From: Corallococcus coralloides DSM 2259
GTDB taxonomy: Bacteria; Myxococcota; Myxococcia; Myxococcales; Myxococcaceae
Assembly (NCBI RefSeq): GCF_000255295.1
Contig: NC_017030.1
Location: 9,646,328 to 9,710,327, forward strand
Direction: 5' to 3'
Length of the DNA: 64,000 nt
Shown: piece after piece, positions 52,728 through 61,764 of the stretch
How the letters are laid out: each line of letters begins with the position of its first letter
Numbering within the stretch: the stretch's first letter is position 1
The notes under the pieces: model-generated
The model's input: only the letters and a program-made list of their open reading frames with translations
The model's database searches: none
What the model was told of the DNA's origin: nothing
Program-made: the position numbers and the translations under genes

Positions 52728-53945
52728 ATGAGCACCGCTGAGCCCGCCCGCCACCGCGCGTCCCTGAAGGTGGAGTGGGCGCTGTTGCTGGTGCTCGCCG
52801 TGGCGGCCGTGGCGGTGGGGCAGCATCCCCGGCGCGGCGCGGACTTCCGCGTCTACCTCACCGCCGCCGAGCGCTTCCGCGAGGGCACGGACCTCTACCG
52901 CGCCGAGGACGGCACCATGCCGTTCAAGTACGCACCCGTCACCGCGCCCCTGTTCCTGCCCTTCACCGCCCTGCCGCCGCGCGCGGCCGTGGCGCTGTGG
53001 AACCTGGGCTCCGTGCTCGCGCTCGGCGCCGTGTCCGTGCTCACGCGCCGCGCGATGCCCAAGACTGGAGAGGCCACGCCGTGGCCGTGGGCTCCGGTGC
53101 TCGCCACCGCCGCGCTCCTGCCCGCGTTCTCCTTCGAGATCTTCTACGGCCAGGTGGACGCCGTGCTGCTGTGGCTGCTGGTGCTCGCGGCCGTGGGTGC
53201 CGAGCGGGGCCGCGCGTGGGGTCCCGGCGCGGCCTTCGCCGTGGCGTGCCTGCTCAAGCCTCCGGCCGCGCTCCTGGGACTGTTCTTCCTGGCGCGCCGG
53301 CACTGGCGCGTGGTGGGGACCACCGCCCTCTTCGGCGTCCTGCTGGTGCTGCCCACGCTGGGCCGCTACGGCTGGGCGGGCACGTTGTCACAGCTGCGTG
53401 ACTGGACGGAGATCCTCGCGCGCACCACGCCGCCGTGGGCGCTGGGCCACAACCCGCAGGGCCTGCCCACGCTGCTGCTGTCGCTGGTGCTGCCCGCGGA
53501 GTCGATACCTCCCGCGGGCTCGATGACCGGGGCGCAGGTCGTGGCGCTGGGGCTGTTCATCGGCGCGCTCGTGTGGGCGCGGCCCGGTCCGGTGGAGCTG
53601 CTCGCGTTCTGCTGCCTGGGCGTCACACTTCTGTCACCGTTGGCGTGGCGCGCGAACTACCTGCTCGCGTGGCCGGTGATCCGCGCGGCGCTGGAAGGGC
53701 GCTCGCGGCTGGGGCAGGCGTGCGTGGCCTCAGTGGCCCTCATTGGCATGGCCGTGTCCGACGCGGTGTTGGGCGCGGAGTGGGCCCGGCGCGTGTTGCT
53801 CTTCCGGCCGTTCGCGGTGGCGTACACCGTGCTGCTGATCGCGCTGTTGTGGCAGACGCGGCGCCATGGAACGCCCACGGCGGTGATTTCCGACAAGACC
53901 GTGACTCACCTGCCGCGCGGATTTTTGAACGCTCGCGGTTCGTGA
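52728..53945 (+). CDS. GT87/DUF2029-family membrane glycosyltransferase
   Basis: 405 aa with 9-11 hydrophobic helices. The hallmark acidic loop after the first helix is GADFRVYLTAA, and a second motif is FKYAPVTAPLFLPF (about residue 65). Family members are polyprenyl-phosphate mannosyl- or arabinosyltransferases of cell-envelope glycans. Follows the Lpd-like gene by 58 bp in the same direction. Acceptor unknown. Confidence 0.85.
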   Translation: MSTAEPARHRASLKVEWALLLVLAVAAVAVGQHPRRGADFRVYLTAAERFREGTDLYRAEDGTMPFKYAPVTAPLFLPFTALPPRAAVALWNLGSVLALGAVSVLTRRAMPKTGEATPWPWAPVLATAALLPAFSFEIFYGQVDAVLLWLLVLAAVGAERGRAWGPGAAFAVACLLKPPAALLGLFFLARRHWRVVGTTALFGVLLVLPTLGRYGWAGTLSQLRDWTEILARTTPPWALGHNPQGLPTLLLSLVLPAESIPPAGSMTGAQVVALGLFIGALVWARPGPVELLAFCCLGVTLLSPLAWRANYLLAWPVIRAALEGRSRLGQACVASVALIGMAVSDAVLGAEWARRVLLFRPFAVAYTVLLIALLWQTRRHGTPTAVISDKTVTHLPRGFLNARGS

Positions 53946-53972
53946 CCCAATCGAAACAAGGCCGGGGTCAAA

Positions 53973-54001
53973 GTGTCACGGAGCCTGAACCTTCGTGACA
54001 C
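53973..54001. promoter_or_regulatory. Inverted repeat GTGTCACG-N13-CGTGACAC upstream of tonB
   Basis: Perfect 8-bp arms, 13-bp spacer, followed at 54011 by TATATG (possible -10), 27 bp before the tonB start. A TTCGTGAC half-site also occurs at 53939-53946 and 56475-56482 (the latter upstream of the receptor gene). It is a plausible operator for a regulator of both transport machinery and receptor. Confidence 0.6.
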
Positions 54002-54027
54002 ACGGTGTCGCTATATGCGTCCCCGTC

Positions 54028-54804
54028 ATGTTCGAAACGTTCGACAGCGCTTCCAGCGCCCCCGCCGCCCGGCGGTTCGCGCTCTCCACCACCGCGTCGG
54101 TCGCCGTCTTCGGACTCATCGCCGTGGCGGCGATGACCGCGGCCAACACGGTGAAGGAAGTCATCAAGGAGAAGAAGGTGGACGTCGTCTTCCGTCCCCC
54201 TCCGCCTCCGCCACCTCCCGTCGTGGAGGTGAAGCCGCCGCCCCCGCCTCCTCCCCCTGTCGCGAAGCCTCCGCCTCGCGCCGCGCCGCCTGTCGCCAAG
54301 GCCGCGCCTCCGCCCGCGGCGGTGCCCACCGTCGCTCCCGCGCCGCTGAAGGCCCCGGACGCGGTGCCGCTCGACAAGCCGCCCGAGGCTGAGAAGGAAG
54401 TCGTCGCCGCGGCGCCCATGGCCGTCGGTGGCACGGGCACGCTCGTCCCTGGCGGTGTGGTGGGTGGCACCGGCAGCGGCGAGGGCATGGCCATCGGTGG
54501 TGGCCGCGCGCAGCCCATCAACCTCCCGGAGACGGGGACGCCGCCGGAGCCGCTGGCCGCGAACCTCATCCCCGAATACCCGTCCGACGCCCGCTCCAAG
54601 GGGCTGGAGGGGCTGGTCATCCTCAAGGGCGTCGTCGAGGTCGACGGCCGCGTCACCGGTCTCAAGGTGATGCGCGGCGATGAGCCCTTCGCCAGCGCCG
54701 CGCTGGCCGCCGTTCGCACGTGGCGCTTCAAGCCCGCCGTCGTGTCCGGTCAGCCGACCGCTGTCTTCCGCATCTTCAAGGTCCCGTTCCGCCTCAAGTC
54801 CTGA
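54028..54804 (+). CDS. TonB-family energy transducer
   Basis: 258 aa from ATG 54028. One N-terminal TM segment (about residues 20-42), a Pro/Lys-rich periplasmic linker (VVFRPPPPPPPPVVEVKPPP onward, about 60-115), and a C-terminal TonB domain with YPSDARSKGLEGLVILKGVV and WRFKPAV. It would span the periplasm and couple the proton-motive force of ExbB/ExbD to the receptor. First gene of the transport locus. Confidence 0.9.
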   Translation: MFETFDSASSAPAARRFALSTTASVAVFGLIAVAAMTAANTVKEVIKEKKVDVVFRPPPPPPPPVVEVKPPPPPPPPVAKPPPRAAPPVAKAAPPPAAVPTVAPAPLKAPDAVPLDKPPEAEKEVVAAAPMAVGGTGTLVPGGVVGGTGSGEGMAIGGGRAQPINLPETGTPPEPLAANLIPEYPSDARSKGLEGLVILKGVVEVDGRVTGLKVMRGDEPFASAALAAVRTWRFKPAVVSGQPTAVFRIFKVPFRLKS

Positions 54805-54835
54805 CGCCTTCCTCTCCCTTCGGAAAGCCACAGCC

Positions 54836-55591
54836 ATGAACTTCAATCTCAAGGAAATCTACGCGCACATGGGCGTCTTCGCCCTGGGCATCGCCTGGAC
54901 GCTGATCGCCTTCGCGGTCGCGTCGCTGGCGGTGTTCTTCGAGCGCCTGTTCGTCTTCTTCCGCTCGCGCGCCGCGTCCCGCCAGTTCGCGGGCCGCGCC
55001 GGTCCGTTGCTCGCGCAGCAGCAGCACGACGCGCTGGTGAAGGAGGCGGACGGCAACAAGAGCAGCCACCTGGCGATGATGCTCGGCGGCGGCATGAAGA
55101 CGTTCCTCGCCAGGTCCCGCGCTCCCGCCGGGAAGCTGGGCCCGGTGGAGCTCACGCGGCGCGATCTGGTGCGCATCAACGAGCGCATCACCGCGGACGT
55201 GCGCCGGGGCATGTCGGTGCTGGCCACGGTGGGTTCGGTGGCGCCGTTCGTCGGTCTGCTCGGCACGGTGGTGGGCATCATCGAGGCCTTCGCCGGCATC
55301 GCGAAGGAGGGCTCCGGCGGCCTGGGCGCGGTGTCCGCCGGTATCGCGGAGGCGCTCGTCGTCACGGCGCTGGGCCTGTTGGTCGCCATCCCCGCGGTGC
55401 TGATGTTCAACTTCCTGTCCACCCGCGCGGACGCGCTGCTGCTCTCCCTGGAGCAGGCCCGCAGCGAGTTCATGGACCACCTGGAGGACATGGCCGGCGA
55501 CAAGCGCGCGGTGGCGGCCCACGGCGGCTCGCACGGCGCCACGGACGTCGTCTCCACGCGGACCGAGGCGGGCGATGTCGGCCACGCGTAG
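54836..55591 (+). CDS. MotA/TolQ/ExbB proton-channel protein
   Basis: 251 aa from ATG 54836. Three hydrophobic segments (FALGIAWTLIAFAVASLAVF about 15-35; MSVLATVGSVAPFVGLLGTV about 125-150; ALVVTALGLLVAIPAVLMFN about 175-195). The GLLGTVVGI and AEALVVTALGLLVAIPAV signatures are typical of ExbB. Overlaps the next exbD by 17 bp. Confidence 0.92.
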   Translation: MNFNLKEIYAHMGVFALGIAWTLIAFAVASLAVFFERLFVFFRSRAASRQFAGRAGPLLAQQQHDALVKEADGNKSSHLAMMLGGGMKTFLARSRAPAGKLGPVELTRRDLVRINERITADVRRGMSVLATVGSVAPFVGLLGTVVGIIEAFAGIAKEGSGGLGAVSAGIAEALVVTALGLLVAIPAVLMFNFLSTRADALLLSLEQARSEFMDHLEDMAGDKRAVAAHGGSHGATDVVSTRTEAGDVGHA

Positions 55592-55985
55592 GAGCAGCCT
55601 CACGCCGGAGATGAACGTGACGCCGCTGGTGGACGTGGTGCTCGTCCTCCTGATCATCTTCATGGTCGTCACGCCGCAGCTGGAGGCCGGCGCCGCGGTG
55701 GACCTGCCCGCGGCGATGAACCCGGACGCGGAGAACAAGAACCTGGAGCCCACCACGGTGAGCCTGGCGTCCAACGGGTCGTTCTACCTGGACCGCAAGC
55801 AGCTGACCCGGGACGCGCTGGTGGTGGAGCTGAAGGCGCTGCACCAGGCGAAGCCGGACGCGCCCGTGGTGCTCAAGGCGGACAAGGGCGTGGCGTACGC
55901 GCAGGTGCGCGGCGTGTTCAAGGCGATGCAGGACATCGGGTTCCCGGGCATCAGTCTCCAGGTCATCGACCGGAAGAAGAACTGA
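55575..55985 (+). CDS. ExbD/TolR-family protein, first copy
   Basis: 136 aa. N-terminal TM with the proton-channel Asp in MNVTPLVDVVLVLLIIFMVV (about residue 20), then a periplasmic domain. Overlaps exbB by 17 bp. Pairs with the second ExbD 16 bp downstream. Plays the stator role with ExbB. Confidence 0.92.
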   Translation: MSATRRSSLTPEMNVTPLVDVVLVLLIIFMVVTPQLEAGAAVDLPAAMNPDAENKNLEPTTVSLASNGSFYLDRKQLTRDALVVELKALHQAKPDAPVVLKADKGVAYAQVRGVFKAMQDIGFPGISLQVIDRKKN

Positions 55986-56001
55986 AGGGGAGGCACGCGC
56001 C

Positions 56002-56433
56002 ATGGCTTTCGACGTCGGTGGCAACAAGGGCGGCGGCGTCCGCCCCACGATGAACGTGACGCCCCTGGTGGACGTGGTGTTGGTCCTCCTCATCATCTTC
56101 ATGGTCGTCACGCCGCTGATGACCAAGAACCTGTGGATGAACGTGCCCGCGAAGCCGGACAAGAAGGAGGAGGCCACGCCTCCGCCTCCGGACGCGAAGC
56201 CGCCGGTGGTGCTCACGGTGGACAAGGCCGGCACGCTGCGCATCAACCGCGAAGAGGTTCCGCGCGACCAGGTGGTGGCCCGCCTGCAGCGCATGTTGAA
56301 CGCGCGCGCGGACAAGATCGTCTTCTTCGACGCGAGCGACGCGGTGCCGTACGGAAGTGCCATGGAAGTGCTGGACCTGGCGCGGGGCGGGAACATCACC
56401 GTCGCCGTGCTGCCGGAACGACTGGCGGACTGA
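56002..56433 (+). CDS. ExbD/TolR-family protein, second copy
   Basis: 143 aa. Same N-terminal signature (MNVTPLVDVVLVLLIIFMVV) and a different periplasmic region with a Pro-rich insert (EEATPPPPDAKPP). Two exbD genes in one locus imply a hetero-oligomeric stator. Followed by a strong hairpin (56445-56474). Confidence 0.92.
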   Translation: MAFDVGGNKGGGVRPTMNVTPLVDVVLVLLIIFMVVTPLMTKNLWMNVPAKPDKKEEATPPPPDAKPPVVLTVDKAGTLRINREEVPRDQVVARLQRMLNARADKIVFFDASDAVPYGSAMEVLDLARGGNITVAVLPERLAD

Positions 56434-56444
56434 CTCCAGGCGCC

Positions 56445-56474
56445 CCGCGCGCGGCTTCGTGAAGCCGCGCGCGG
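56445..56474 (+). terminator. GC-rich hairpin between exbD2 and the receptor gene
   Basis: CCGCGCGCGGCTTC and GAAGCCGCGCGCGG, a 14-bp perfect stem with a GT loop. No U-tract follows, so partial termination or mRNA-stability boundary rather than a full stop is likely, allowing different expression of machinery and receptor. Confidence 0.6.
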
Positions 56475-56579
56475 TTCGTGACGCCGAGTTTTCCCGCCAC
56501 CGCCACAGACGTCACAAACCCTTCATCCCAATGCCACGGGCGTCGCGTTGAGTGCGCGTCGCTGTCGGCAAGGAGAGCC

Positions 56580-59500
56580 GTGTTGTCTCGTACAAGCTTC
56601 GTGCGCGCCTGCGTGGCGTCACTCGTGCTCATCACCCTGCCTGCCTTCGCGCAGGCGCCCGGCGCGGAGTCCTCCGCGCCCGCCGCGCCTTCGCCTTCCG
56701 CGTCTCCCGGCCAGCAGCCGGCCGGAGAGATTCCCCCTCCGCCGGGCAGCACGCCCGCGACTTCCGCTCCGTCGCAACCGGACGGAGCGCTGCCCACCAG
56801 CCCCGCGCCGTCCCTGGGCACGCAGCCCGGCAGCGCCGCGAATCCGCTGCCCGCGGATCCGGCCGCCGCGCAGTCCGAGACGCCGGCCGACGGTGCCACG
56901 CCTTCCGACGAGGCCACTGCTTCCGATGAAGCGGCCATGGGCGATGAGGCCCTGGCCGAGTCCGCCACGCCGCCCCCGGGCTTCACCGGCATCTACGGCC
57001 GGCTGACGGACGAGGCCAACGGTGAAGGCCTCATCGAGGCCACCGTGAAGGTCGTGACGGGCGCCGACAAGCAGGCCCTCACCGACCTGGACGGCAACTA
57101 CCGGCTCGCGCTGCCGCCGGGCAAATACGACCTGCGCGCCTTCTACGACGTGTACCAGGGCCGCCGCATCACGGGCGTCGTCGTCACCCAGGGCAAGGCC
57201 ACGAAGCTGGACGTCGCGCTCAGCGCGGACGTGGGCGCGGTGCAGGAGGTCGTCGTCGAGGCCCGCTCCGACCGCCGCGCGGAAGGCGCCCTGCTCCAGG
57301 ACCGCAAGAAGGCCGCCGCCGTCTCCGACGCCATCAGCGCGCAGGAGATTGCCCGCACGCCGGACTCCAGCGCCGGTGACGCCGTGAAGCGCGTGGTCAG
57401 CGCCACGGTGGTGGATGGCCGCTACGTGCTCCTGCGCGGCCTGGGTGGCCGCTACGCCACCACGCTCCTCAACGGCGCGCTCTTGCCCAGTCCGGAGCCG
57501 GACGAGCCCAGCGTGCCGCTGGACCTGTTCCCTACCAGCCTGCTCGCCAACCTCAACGTGGTGAAGAGCTACACGCCGGACCTGCCGGGCACCTTCGGCG
57601 GCGGCACGCTGCTCATCGAGACCAACACCTACCCCTCCCAGTTCGAGTTCAAGCCGCGCCTCACCCTGGGCGGCGACACCGTCACCACCTTCCGCGAGCG
57701 CAACTCGCAGGCGCAGGGCGGCTTCGGCGAGACGCTGGGCTTCGCCTCCTCCGACCGTGCCCTGCCGGACGCGCTCCCCCGCGACCACCGCCTGGGCGCG
57801 GGCGGCGAATCCGCGCAGCAGCTGGAGGGCCAGTGGGAGAGCTTCACCAACGTCTGGGAGAAGCGCACCACGCGCGCCGTCCCCAACCTGGGCCTGGGCG
57901 CGTCCCTGGGCGACACGCTGCGCTTCGGCAACCAGCGCCTGGGCTACCTGGCCACCATCAACTACGGCCACCGCGACGGCGTGCAGACGGGCGACTTCGC
58001 CCGAGCGGCCCGCGACGAGTCCGGCAGCCTCATCTCCCAGGACGTCGCGCGCACCACGCAGGGCTTCTCCACCGCGAACCTCAGCGGCCTGGCCAGCGTG
58101 GGCTACCAGTTCGACCGCGACAACGAGCTGACCCTCTTCAGCCTCTACACGCGCGGCACCGACACGCGCACGTACACCGCCAACGGCAACAACAACGTAC
58201 GCGGTGACACCTACGCCAGCACCCGCCTCCAGTTCATCACCCGCGCGCTGTCCTTCACGCAGCTGCGCGGCTTCCACCGCCTGGGGCTGCTGGGCGACTC
58301 CGAGGTGGACTGGCAGGCCAACATCTCCCGCGTGGACCGCGACGAGCCCGACACGCGCGACACGCTCTACAGCGCCGCCCTCAACAACCCGGACGCGCAG
58401 CTGTCCTTCCCCAACCAGCCCAACAGCGGCGAGCGCTTCTTCGCGGAGCTGGGCGAGACGTCCACCGGCGGCAGCCTCAACCTCACCCTGCCCTTCACCT
58501 CCGACCTGCGCGTGAAGGTGGGCGGCCTCACCCAGGTGTCCTTCCGGAACTTCAACGCGCGCCGCTTCCGCTACCTGCTCACCGACGAGCCGGTGGACCG
58601 CACCCAGTCCCCCGAGCAGCTCTTCTCGCCGGGCAACGTGGGCACCTCCATCAGCGTGCGCGAGACGACGCGCGCGGATGACGCCTACAGCGCCTTCCTG
58701 GGCATCTACGCCGGCTACGTGTCCGCGGACTACAAGCCTGTGGAGCCGCTGCGCCTGGTGGGTGGCGTGCGTCTGGAGGCGTCCCACCAGCAGCTGACGC
58801 TCAAGGACCCGTTCACCGGCGTGGAGAGCGACTCCGGCGGCGCGGACCAGAACTACCTGGACGTGCTGCCGTCGCTCAACGCGACCTACGCGCTGTCCCC
58901 GGAGGTGAACCTGCGCGCGGGCTACAGCTACACGCTGGCGCGGCCCACCTTCCGCGAGCTGGCGCCCTTCATCTTCTTCGACTTCGTGCGCCGCCGGAAC
59001 GTGTCCGGCAACCCCGACCTCCTGGAGACGCGCATCCACAACGTGGACGTGCGCGCCGAGTGGTTCGTGGGCGAGAACGACGTGCTGGCCGCGAGCGCCT
59101 TCTACAAGCGCTTCCAGAACCCCATCGAGCGCGTCATCCGCAACCCGGACTCGGGCGACCTGGGCTTCGAGAACGCCGCGGGCGCGGACAGCTACGGCGT
59201 GGAGCTGGAGGCGCGCACGTCGCTGGCGCGCTTCAGCCCCGCGCTGCGTCCGGTGCGCGTGGGCGCGAACCTGACGCTCATCCAGTCCGAGGTGGACCTG
59301 GGTGACTCCGCGCTGGGCGCGCAGACGAACAAGGACCGTCCGCTGCAGGGCCAGTCCCCCTACGTGGTCAACGTGAACGTGGGCTACGAGCGTCCGGAGA
59401 GCGGCACGGAAGTGGCCGTGCTCTACAACGTGTACGGCCAGCGCATCAGCGAGGTCGGCGTGCAGGGCCTGCCGGACGTGTACGAGCGGCCCTTCCACCG

Positions 59501-59660
59501 CGTGGACATCAGCCTCACCCAGAAGCTCGGCGCGACGCAGCTGAAGCTGACCGCCGCGAACCTCCTCAACGCGTCCGTCACCCTCCGCCAGGGGGACGTG
59601 ACGGTGCAGACGTACAAGCCCGGCGTGGCGTTCACCGCGTCGCTCGGCTGGGCCCTGTAG
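56580..59660 (+). CDS. TonB-dependent outer-membrane receptor with N-terminal carboxypeptidase-regulatory-like domain
   Basis: 1026 aa from GTG 56580 (AAGGAG just upstream; TTG 56583 is equally possible). Signal peptide (LSRTSFVRACVASLVLITLP). Residues about 25-120 are an Ala/Pro/Ser-rich low-complexity linker. A CarboxypepD_reg-like domain is about 133-215 (GIYGRLTDEANGEGLIEATV). A plug domain begins near 250 with GDAVKRVVSATVVDGRYVLL, and the C-terminal barrel ends with FTASLGWAL. Shares architecture with M. xanthus Oar-type receptors. Ligand unknown. Confidence 0.93.
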   Translation: MLSRTSFVRACVASLVLITLPAFAQAPGAESSAPAAPSPSASPGQQPAGEIPPPPGSTPATSAPSQPDGALPTSPAPSLGTQPGSAANPLPADPAAAQSETPADGATPSDEATASDEAAMGDEALAESATPPPGFTGIYGRLTDEANGEGLIEATVKVVTGADKQALTDLDGNYRLALPPGKYDLRAFYDVYQGRRITGVVVTQGKATKLDVALSADVGAVQEVVVEARSDRRAEGALLQDRKKAAAVSDAISAQEIARTPDSSAGDAVKRVVSATVVDGRYVLLRGLGGRYATTLLNGALLPSPEPDEPSVPLDLFPTSLLANLNVVKSYTPDLPGTFGGGTLLIETNTYPSQFEFKPRLTLGGDTVTTFRERNSQAQGGFGETLGFASSDRALPDALPRDHRLGAGGESAQQLEGQWESFTNVWEKRTTRAVPNLGLGASLGDTLRFGNQRLGYLATINYGHRDGVQTGDFARAARDESGSLISQDVARTTQGFSTANLSGLASVGYQFDRDNELTLFSLYTRGTDTRTYTANGNNNVRGDTYASTRLQFITRALSFTQLRGFHRLGLLGDSEVDWQANISRVDRDEPDTRDTLYSAALNNPDAQLSFPNQPNSGERFFAELGETSTGGSLNLTLPFTSDLRVKVGGLTQVSFRNFNARRFRYLLTDEPVDRTQSPEQLFSPGNVGTSISVRETTRADDAYSAFLGIYAGYVSADYKPVEPLRLVGGVRLEASHQQLTLKDPFTGVESDSGGADQNYLDVLPSLNATYALSPEVNLRAGYSYTLARPTFRELAPFIFFDFVRRRNVSGNPDLLETRIHNVDVRAEWFVGENDVLAASAFYKRFQNPIERVIRNPDSGDLGFENAAGADSYGVELEARTSLARFSPALRPVRVGANLTLIQSEVDLGDSALGAQTNKDRPLQGQSPYVVNVNVGYERPESGTEVAVLYNVYGQRISEVGVQGLPDVYERPFHRVDISLTQKLGATQLKLTAANLLNASVTLRQGDVTVQTYKPGVAFTASLGWAL

Positions 59661-59692
59661 CTCCTCCCATTCCCCTGAAAGGACGCACCGAC

Positions 59693-61072
59693 ATGAAGAG
59701 CCTCTTTGCCTCCGTCCTCACTCTCTCCAGCCTCGCGCTGCTCTCCGGCTGCGGCGACGACGAGCCCAACAAGACCCCGGACGGCGGTGACCCGCAGGCC
59801 ACCGAGCAGGACGTGAAGGGCAGCATCAAGGGCGACACGACCTGGAAGGCCGGCACGACGTACACCCTGAAGGACTACGTGTTCGTGGAGAGCGGCACGC
59901 TCACCATCGAGCCGGGCGTCACCGTCAAGGGCGACATGGGCAGCGCGCTGGTCATCACCCGTGAAGCGAAGATCAACGCGGTGGGCACGGCGGAGAAGCC
60001 CATCGTCTTCACCAGCTCCAAGGCGGTGGGCACGCGCGATCCCGGTGACTGGGGCGGCGTGGTGCTGCTGGGCAAGGCGAGCATCAACGTGGCCGGCGGC
60101 GAGAACACCATCGAGGGCTTCTTCGCCACCAGCGGTGACACGCGCACGAAGTACGGCGGCGGCGCCAACTCCGACGACGCGCACGACTGCGGCAAGCTGA
60201 AGTACGCGCGCATCGAGTTCGCGGGCTACGAGCTTGCCGAGGACAACGAGCTCAACGGCCTGACGACGGGCGCGTGCGGCACCGCGACGGACATCGACTA
60301 CGTGCAGGTGCACAAGGGCGCGGACGACGGTGTGGAGATGTTCGGCGGCACGGCGGGCCTGAAGCACATCGTCATCAGCCAGCCGGACGACGACGGCCTG
60401 GACTACGACCTGGGCTGGCGCGGCAAGGTGCAGTTCCTGGTGGTGCAGCAGAACGCCATCGTGGGCAACCGCGCCATCGAGGCGTCCGGCAACAAGAACG
60501 ACAACGGCGCGCAGCCGCACACGGTGCCGGAGATCTGGAACGCGACGTTCATCGGCTCCGGCCGCGCGGCGGGCACGACGCCGGCGCAGGAGGGCCTGGT
60601 GTTCAACACGGGCGCGGGCGGCCTCTTGCGCAACGTCATCGTGGCGAACTTCGCGGACTCGGCAGTCGACGTGGACGGCACGGCCTCTGCGGCGCTGTGG
60701 AACGCGGCCACTCCGGAGCTCTCCATCCAGAACGCGCTCTTCTGGAACAACAAGGGTGACTCCGTCTCCATCCCGAACGCGCCGAACCCGAAGAAGGACG
60801 CGGCGGGCACGGTGACGGATCCGGACGTGAGCAAGTTCGCGGAGGCGGAGAAGGTGCTGGCCACGGGCCTGAACAACAAGGTCCTGGACGCGCAGCTGAC
60901 GGCGGCGACGAACCTGGACGCCCCGGACTTCACCCCGGCGACGGGCTCCCCGGCGCTGAACCCGGACAACGCGGCCACGCCGGGCGCGGGCTTCGACACC
61001 AGCGCGCGCTTCATCGGCGCGGTGGGCTCCACCAACTGGCTGGCCGGCTGGACTGCGTTCCCGAAGGACTAG
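59693..61072 (+). CDS. Surface lipoprotein with beta-helix-like repeats, partner of the receptor
   Basis: 459 aa. Lipobox LLSGCGDD. The mature protein contains repeated beta-strand units typical of right-handed beta-helix proteins ([60 protein letters not shown]). Located 33 bp downstream of the receptor gene, so it probably forms a complex with it on the cell surface, like SusD-type partners in function though not homologous. Substrate unknown. Confidence 0.87.
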   Translation: MKSLFASVLTLSSLALLSGCGDDEPNKTPDGGDPQATEQDVKGSIKGDTTWKAGTTYTLKDYVFVESGTLTIEPGVTVKGDMGSALVITREAKINAVGTAEKPIVFTSSKAVGTRDPGDWGGVVLLGKASINVAGGENTIEGFFATSGDTRTKYGGGANSDDAHDCGKLKYARIEFAGYELAEDNELNGLTTGACGTATDIDYVQVHKGADDGVEMFGGTAGLKHIVISQPDDDGLDYDLGWRGKVQFLVVQQNAIVGNRAIEASGNKNDNGAQPHTVPEIWNATFIGSGRAAGTTPAQEGLVFNTGAGGLLRNVIVANFADSAVDVDGTASAALWNAATPELSIQNALFWNNKGDSVSIPNAPNPKKDAAGTVTDPDVSKFAEAEKVLATGLNNKVLDAQLTAATNLDAPDFTPATGSPALNPDNAATPGAGFDTSARFIGAVGSTNWLAGWTAFPKD

Positions 61073-61088
61073 CCCTTCGGTGGACATG

Positions 61089-61136
61089 GACCGCGTGCTC
61101 CCGGCAGCGCCGTACGGGGGCACGCGGTCTTCTTCT
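61089..61136 (+). terminator. Rho-independent terminator at the end of the TonB locus
   Basis: GACCGCGTGC and GCACGCGGTC (10-bp stem with an internal extension TCCC/GGG) followed by TCTTCTTCTT. It ends the beta-helix lipoprotein transcript 17 bp after its stop. The convergent AT-hook gene stops at 61143. Confidence 0.85.
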
Positions 61137-61142
61137 TGCGGG

Positions 61143-61640
61143 CTACGACTGAAGGCTCGCGGGGGCTTCGTCCTGCCCACCGTCCGCGCCGTTGCCGCCG
61201 TCCGTGAAGAGGTTGGCCACCGGGCGCAGCTTGGGGGGACGGCCGCGGCGGCGCGGGGCGTTGTCGTCGTTGCCCGGCGCCGCACCCACCGGATCCACCG
61301 GGGCCTGGCCGCCCTTGCGCACCGGACGCGGCAGGTGGATGGCCTCCAGCTTCGCGCCCAGGTCCGCGTCGTCCTCCGCGAACACCTTCGCGTACGCCAG
61401 CGCGCGCTGCCCCTTCTGGAGCAGCGACTCCTGGCTCTCGTTCAGCGCCAGCCTCGCCGCGTCCAGCGCCGCCTGCGCCCGGGCCACCGCCTCCGCCTTC
61501 TCACGCACGTGCGCCGCGGACTCGCCCAGCACCGCCGTGTCCACGTCCGGGAACTTCACGTCCGCCAGGTCCGTGGCGAACAGCTCGAGCAGCGCGCGCA
61601 GCGCGGGGGAGATGGAATCGTTCTCGGGGGTTTCGAACAT
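61143..61640 (-). CDS. Coiled-coil protein with C-terminal AT-hook
   Basis: 165 aa. N-terminal helical part (ESAAHVREKAEAVARAQAAL, coiled-coil-like, about residues 40-80) and a C-terminal basic AT-hook core RRRGRPPKLRP (about 128-138). AT-hooks bind the minor groove of A/T tracts and are known in myxobacterial CarD. Likely a nucleoid-associated or transcription-linked protein, cytosolic. Function unknown. Confidence 0.75.
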   Translation of the reverse strand: MFETPENDSISPALRALLELFATDLADVKFPDVDTAVLGESAAHVREKAEAVARAQAALDAARLALNESQESLLQKGQRALAYAKVFAEDDADLGAKLEAIHLPRPVRKGGQAPVDPVGAAPGNDDNAPRRRGRPPKLRPVANLFTDGGNGADGGQDEAPASLQS

Positions 61641-61764
61641 GGACAGGCCTCCTCACAAGGCGTTTGAACGGCGCCTATCTGCCCAGATGTTCAGTGCCCT
61701 TTCAAGGGGGTCGTCTAACAGGCCGGAAAGTCGGCCCCGCGTTCGCCGTCAAGGCCGCCGCTGA

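Noticed and set aside
56619-59498. Antisense open frame of about 960 codons under the TonB-dependent receptor
   Set aside because: Same codon-bias shadow; no ribosome site and no recognisable domain, while the sense strand encodes a clear receptor.
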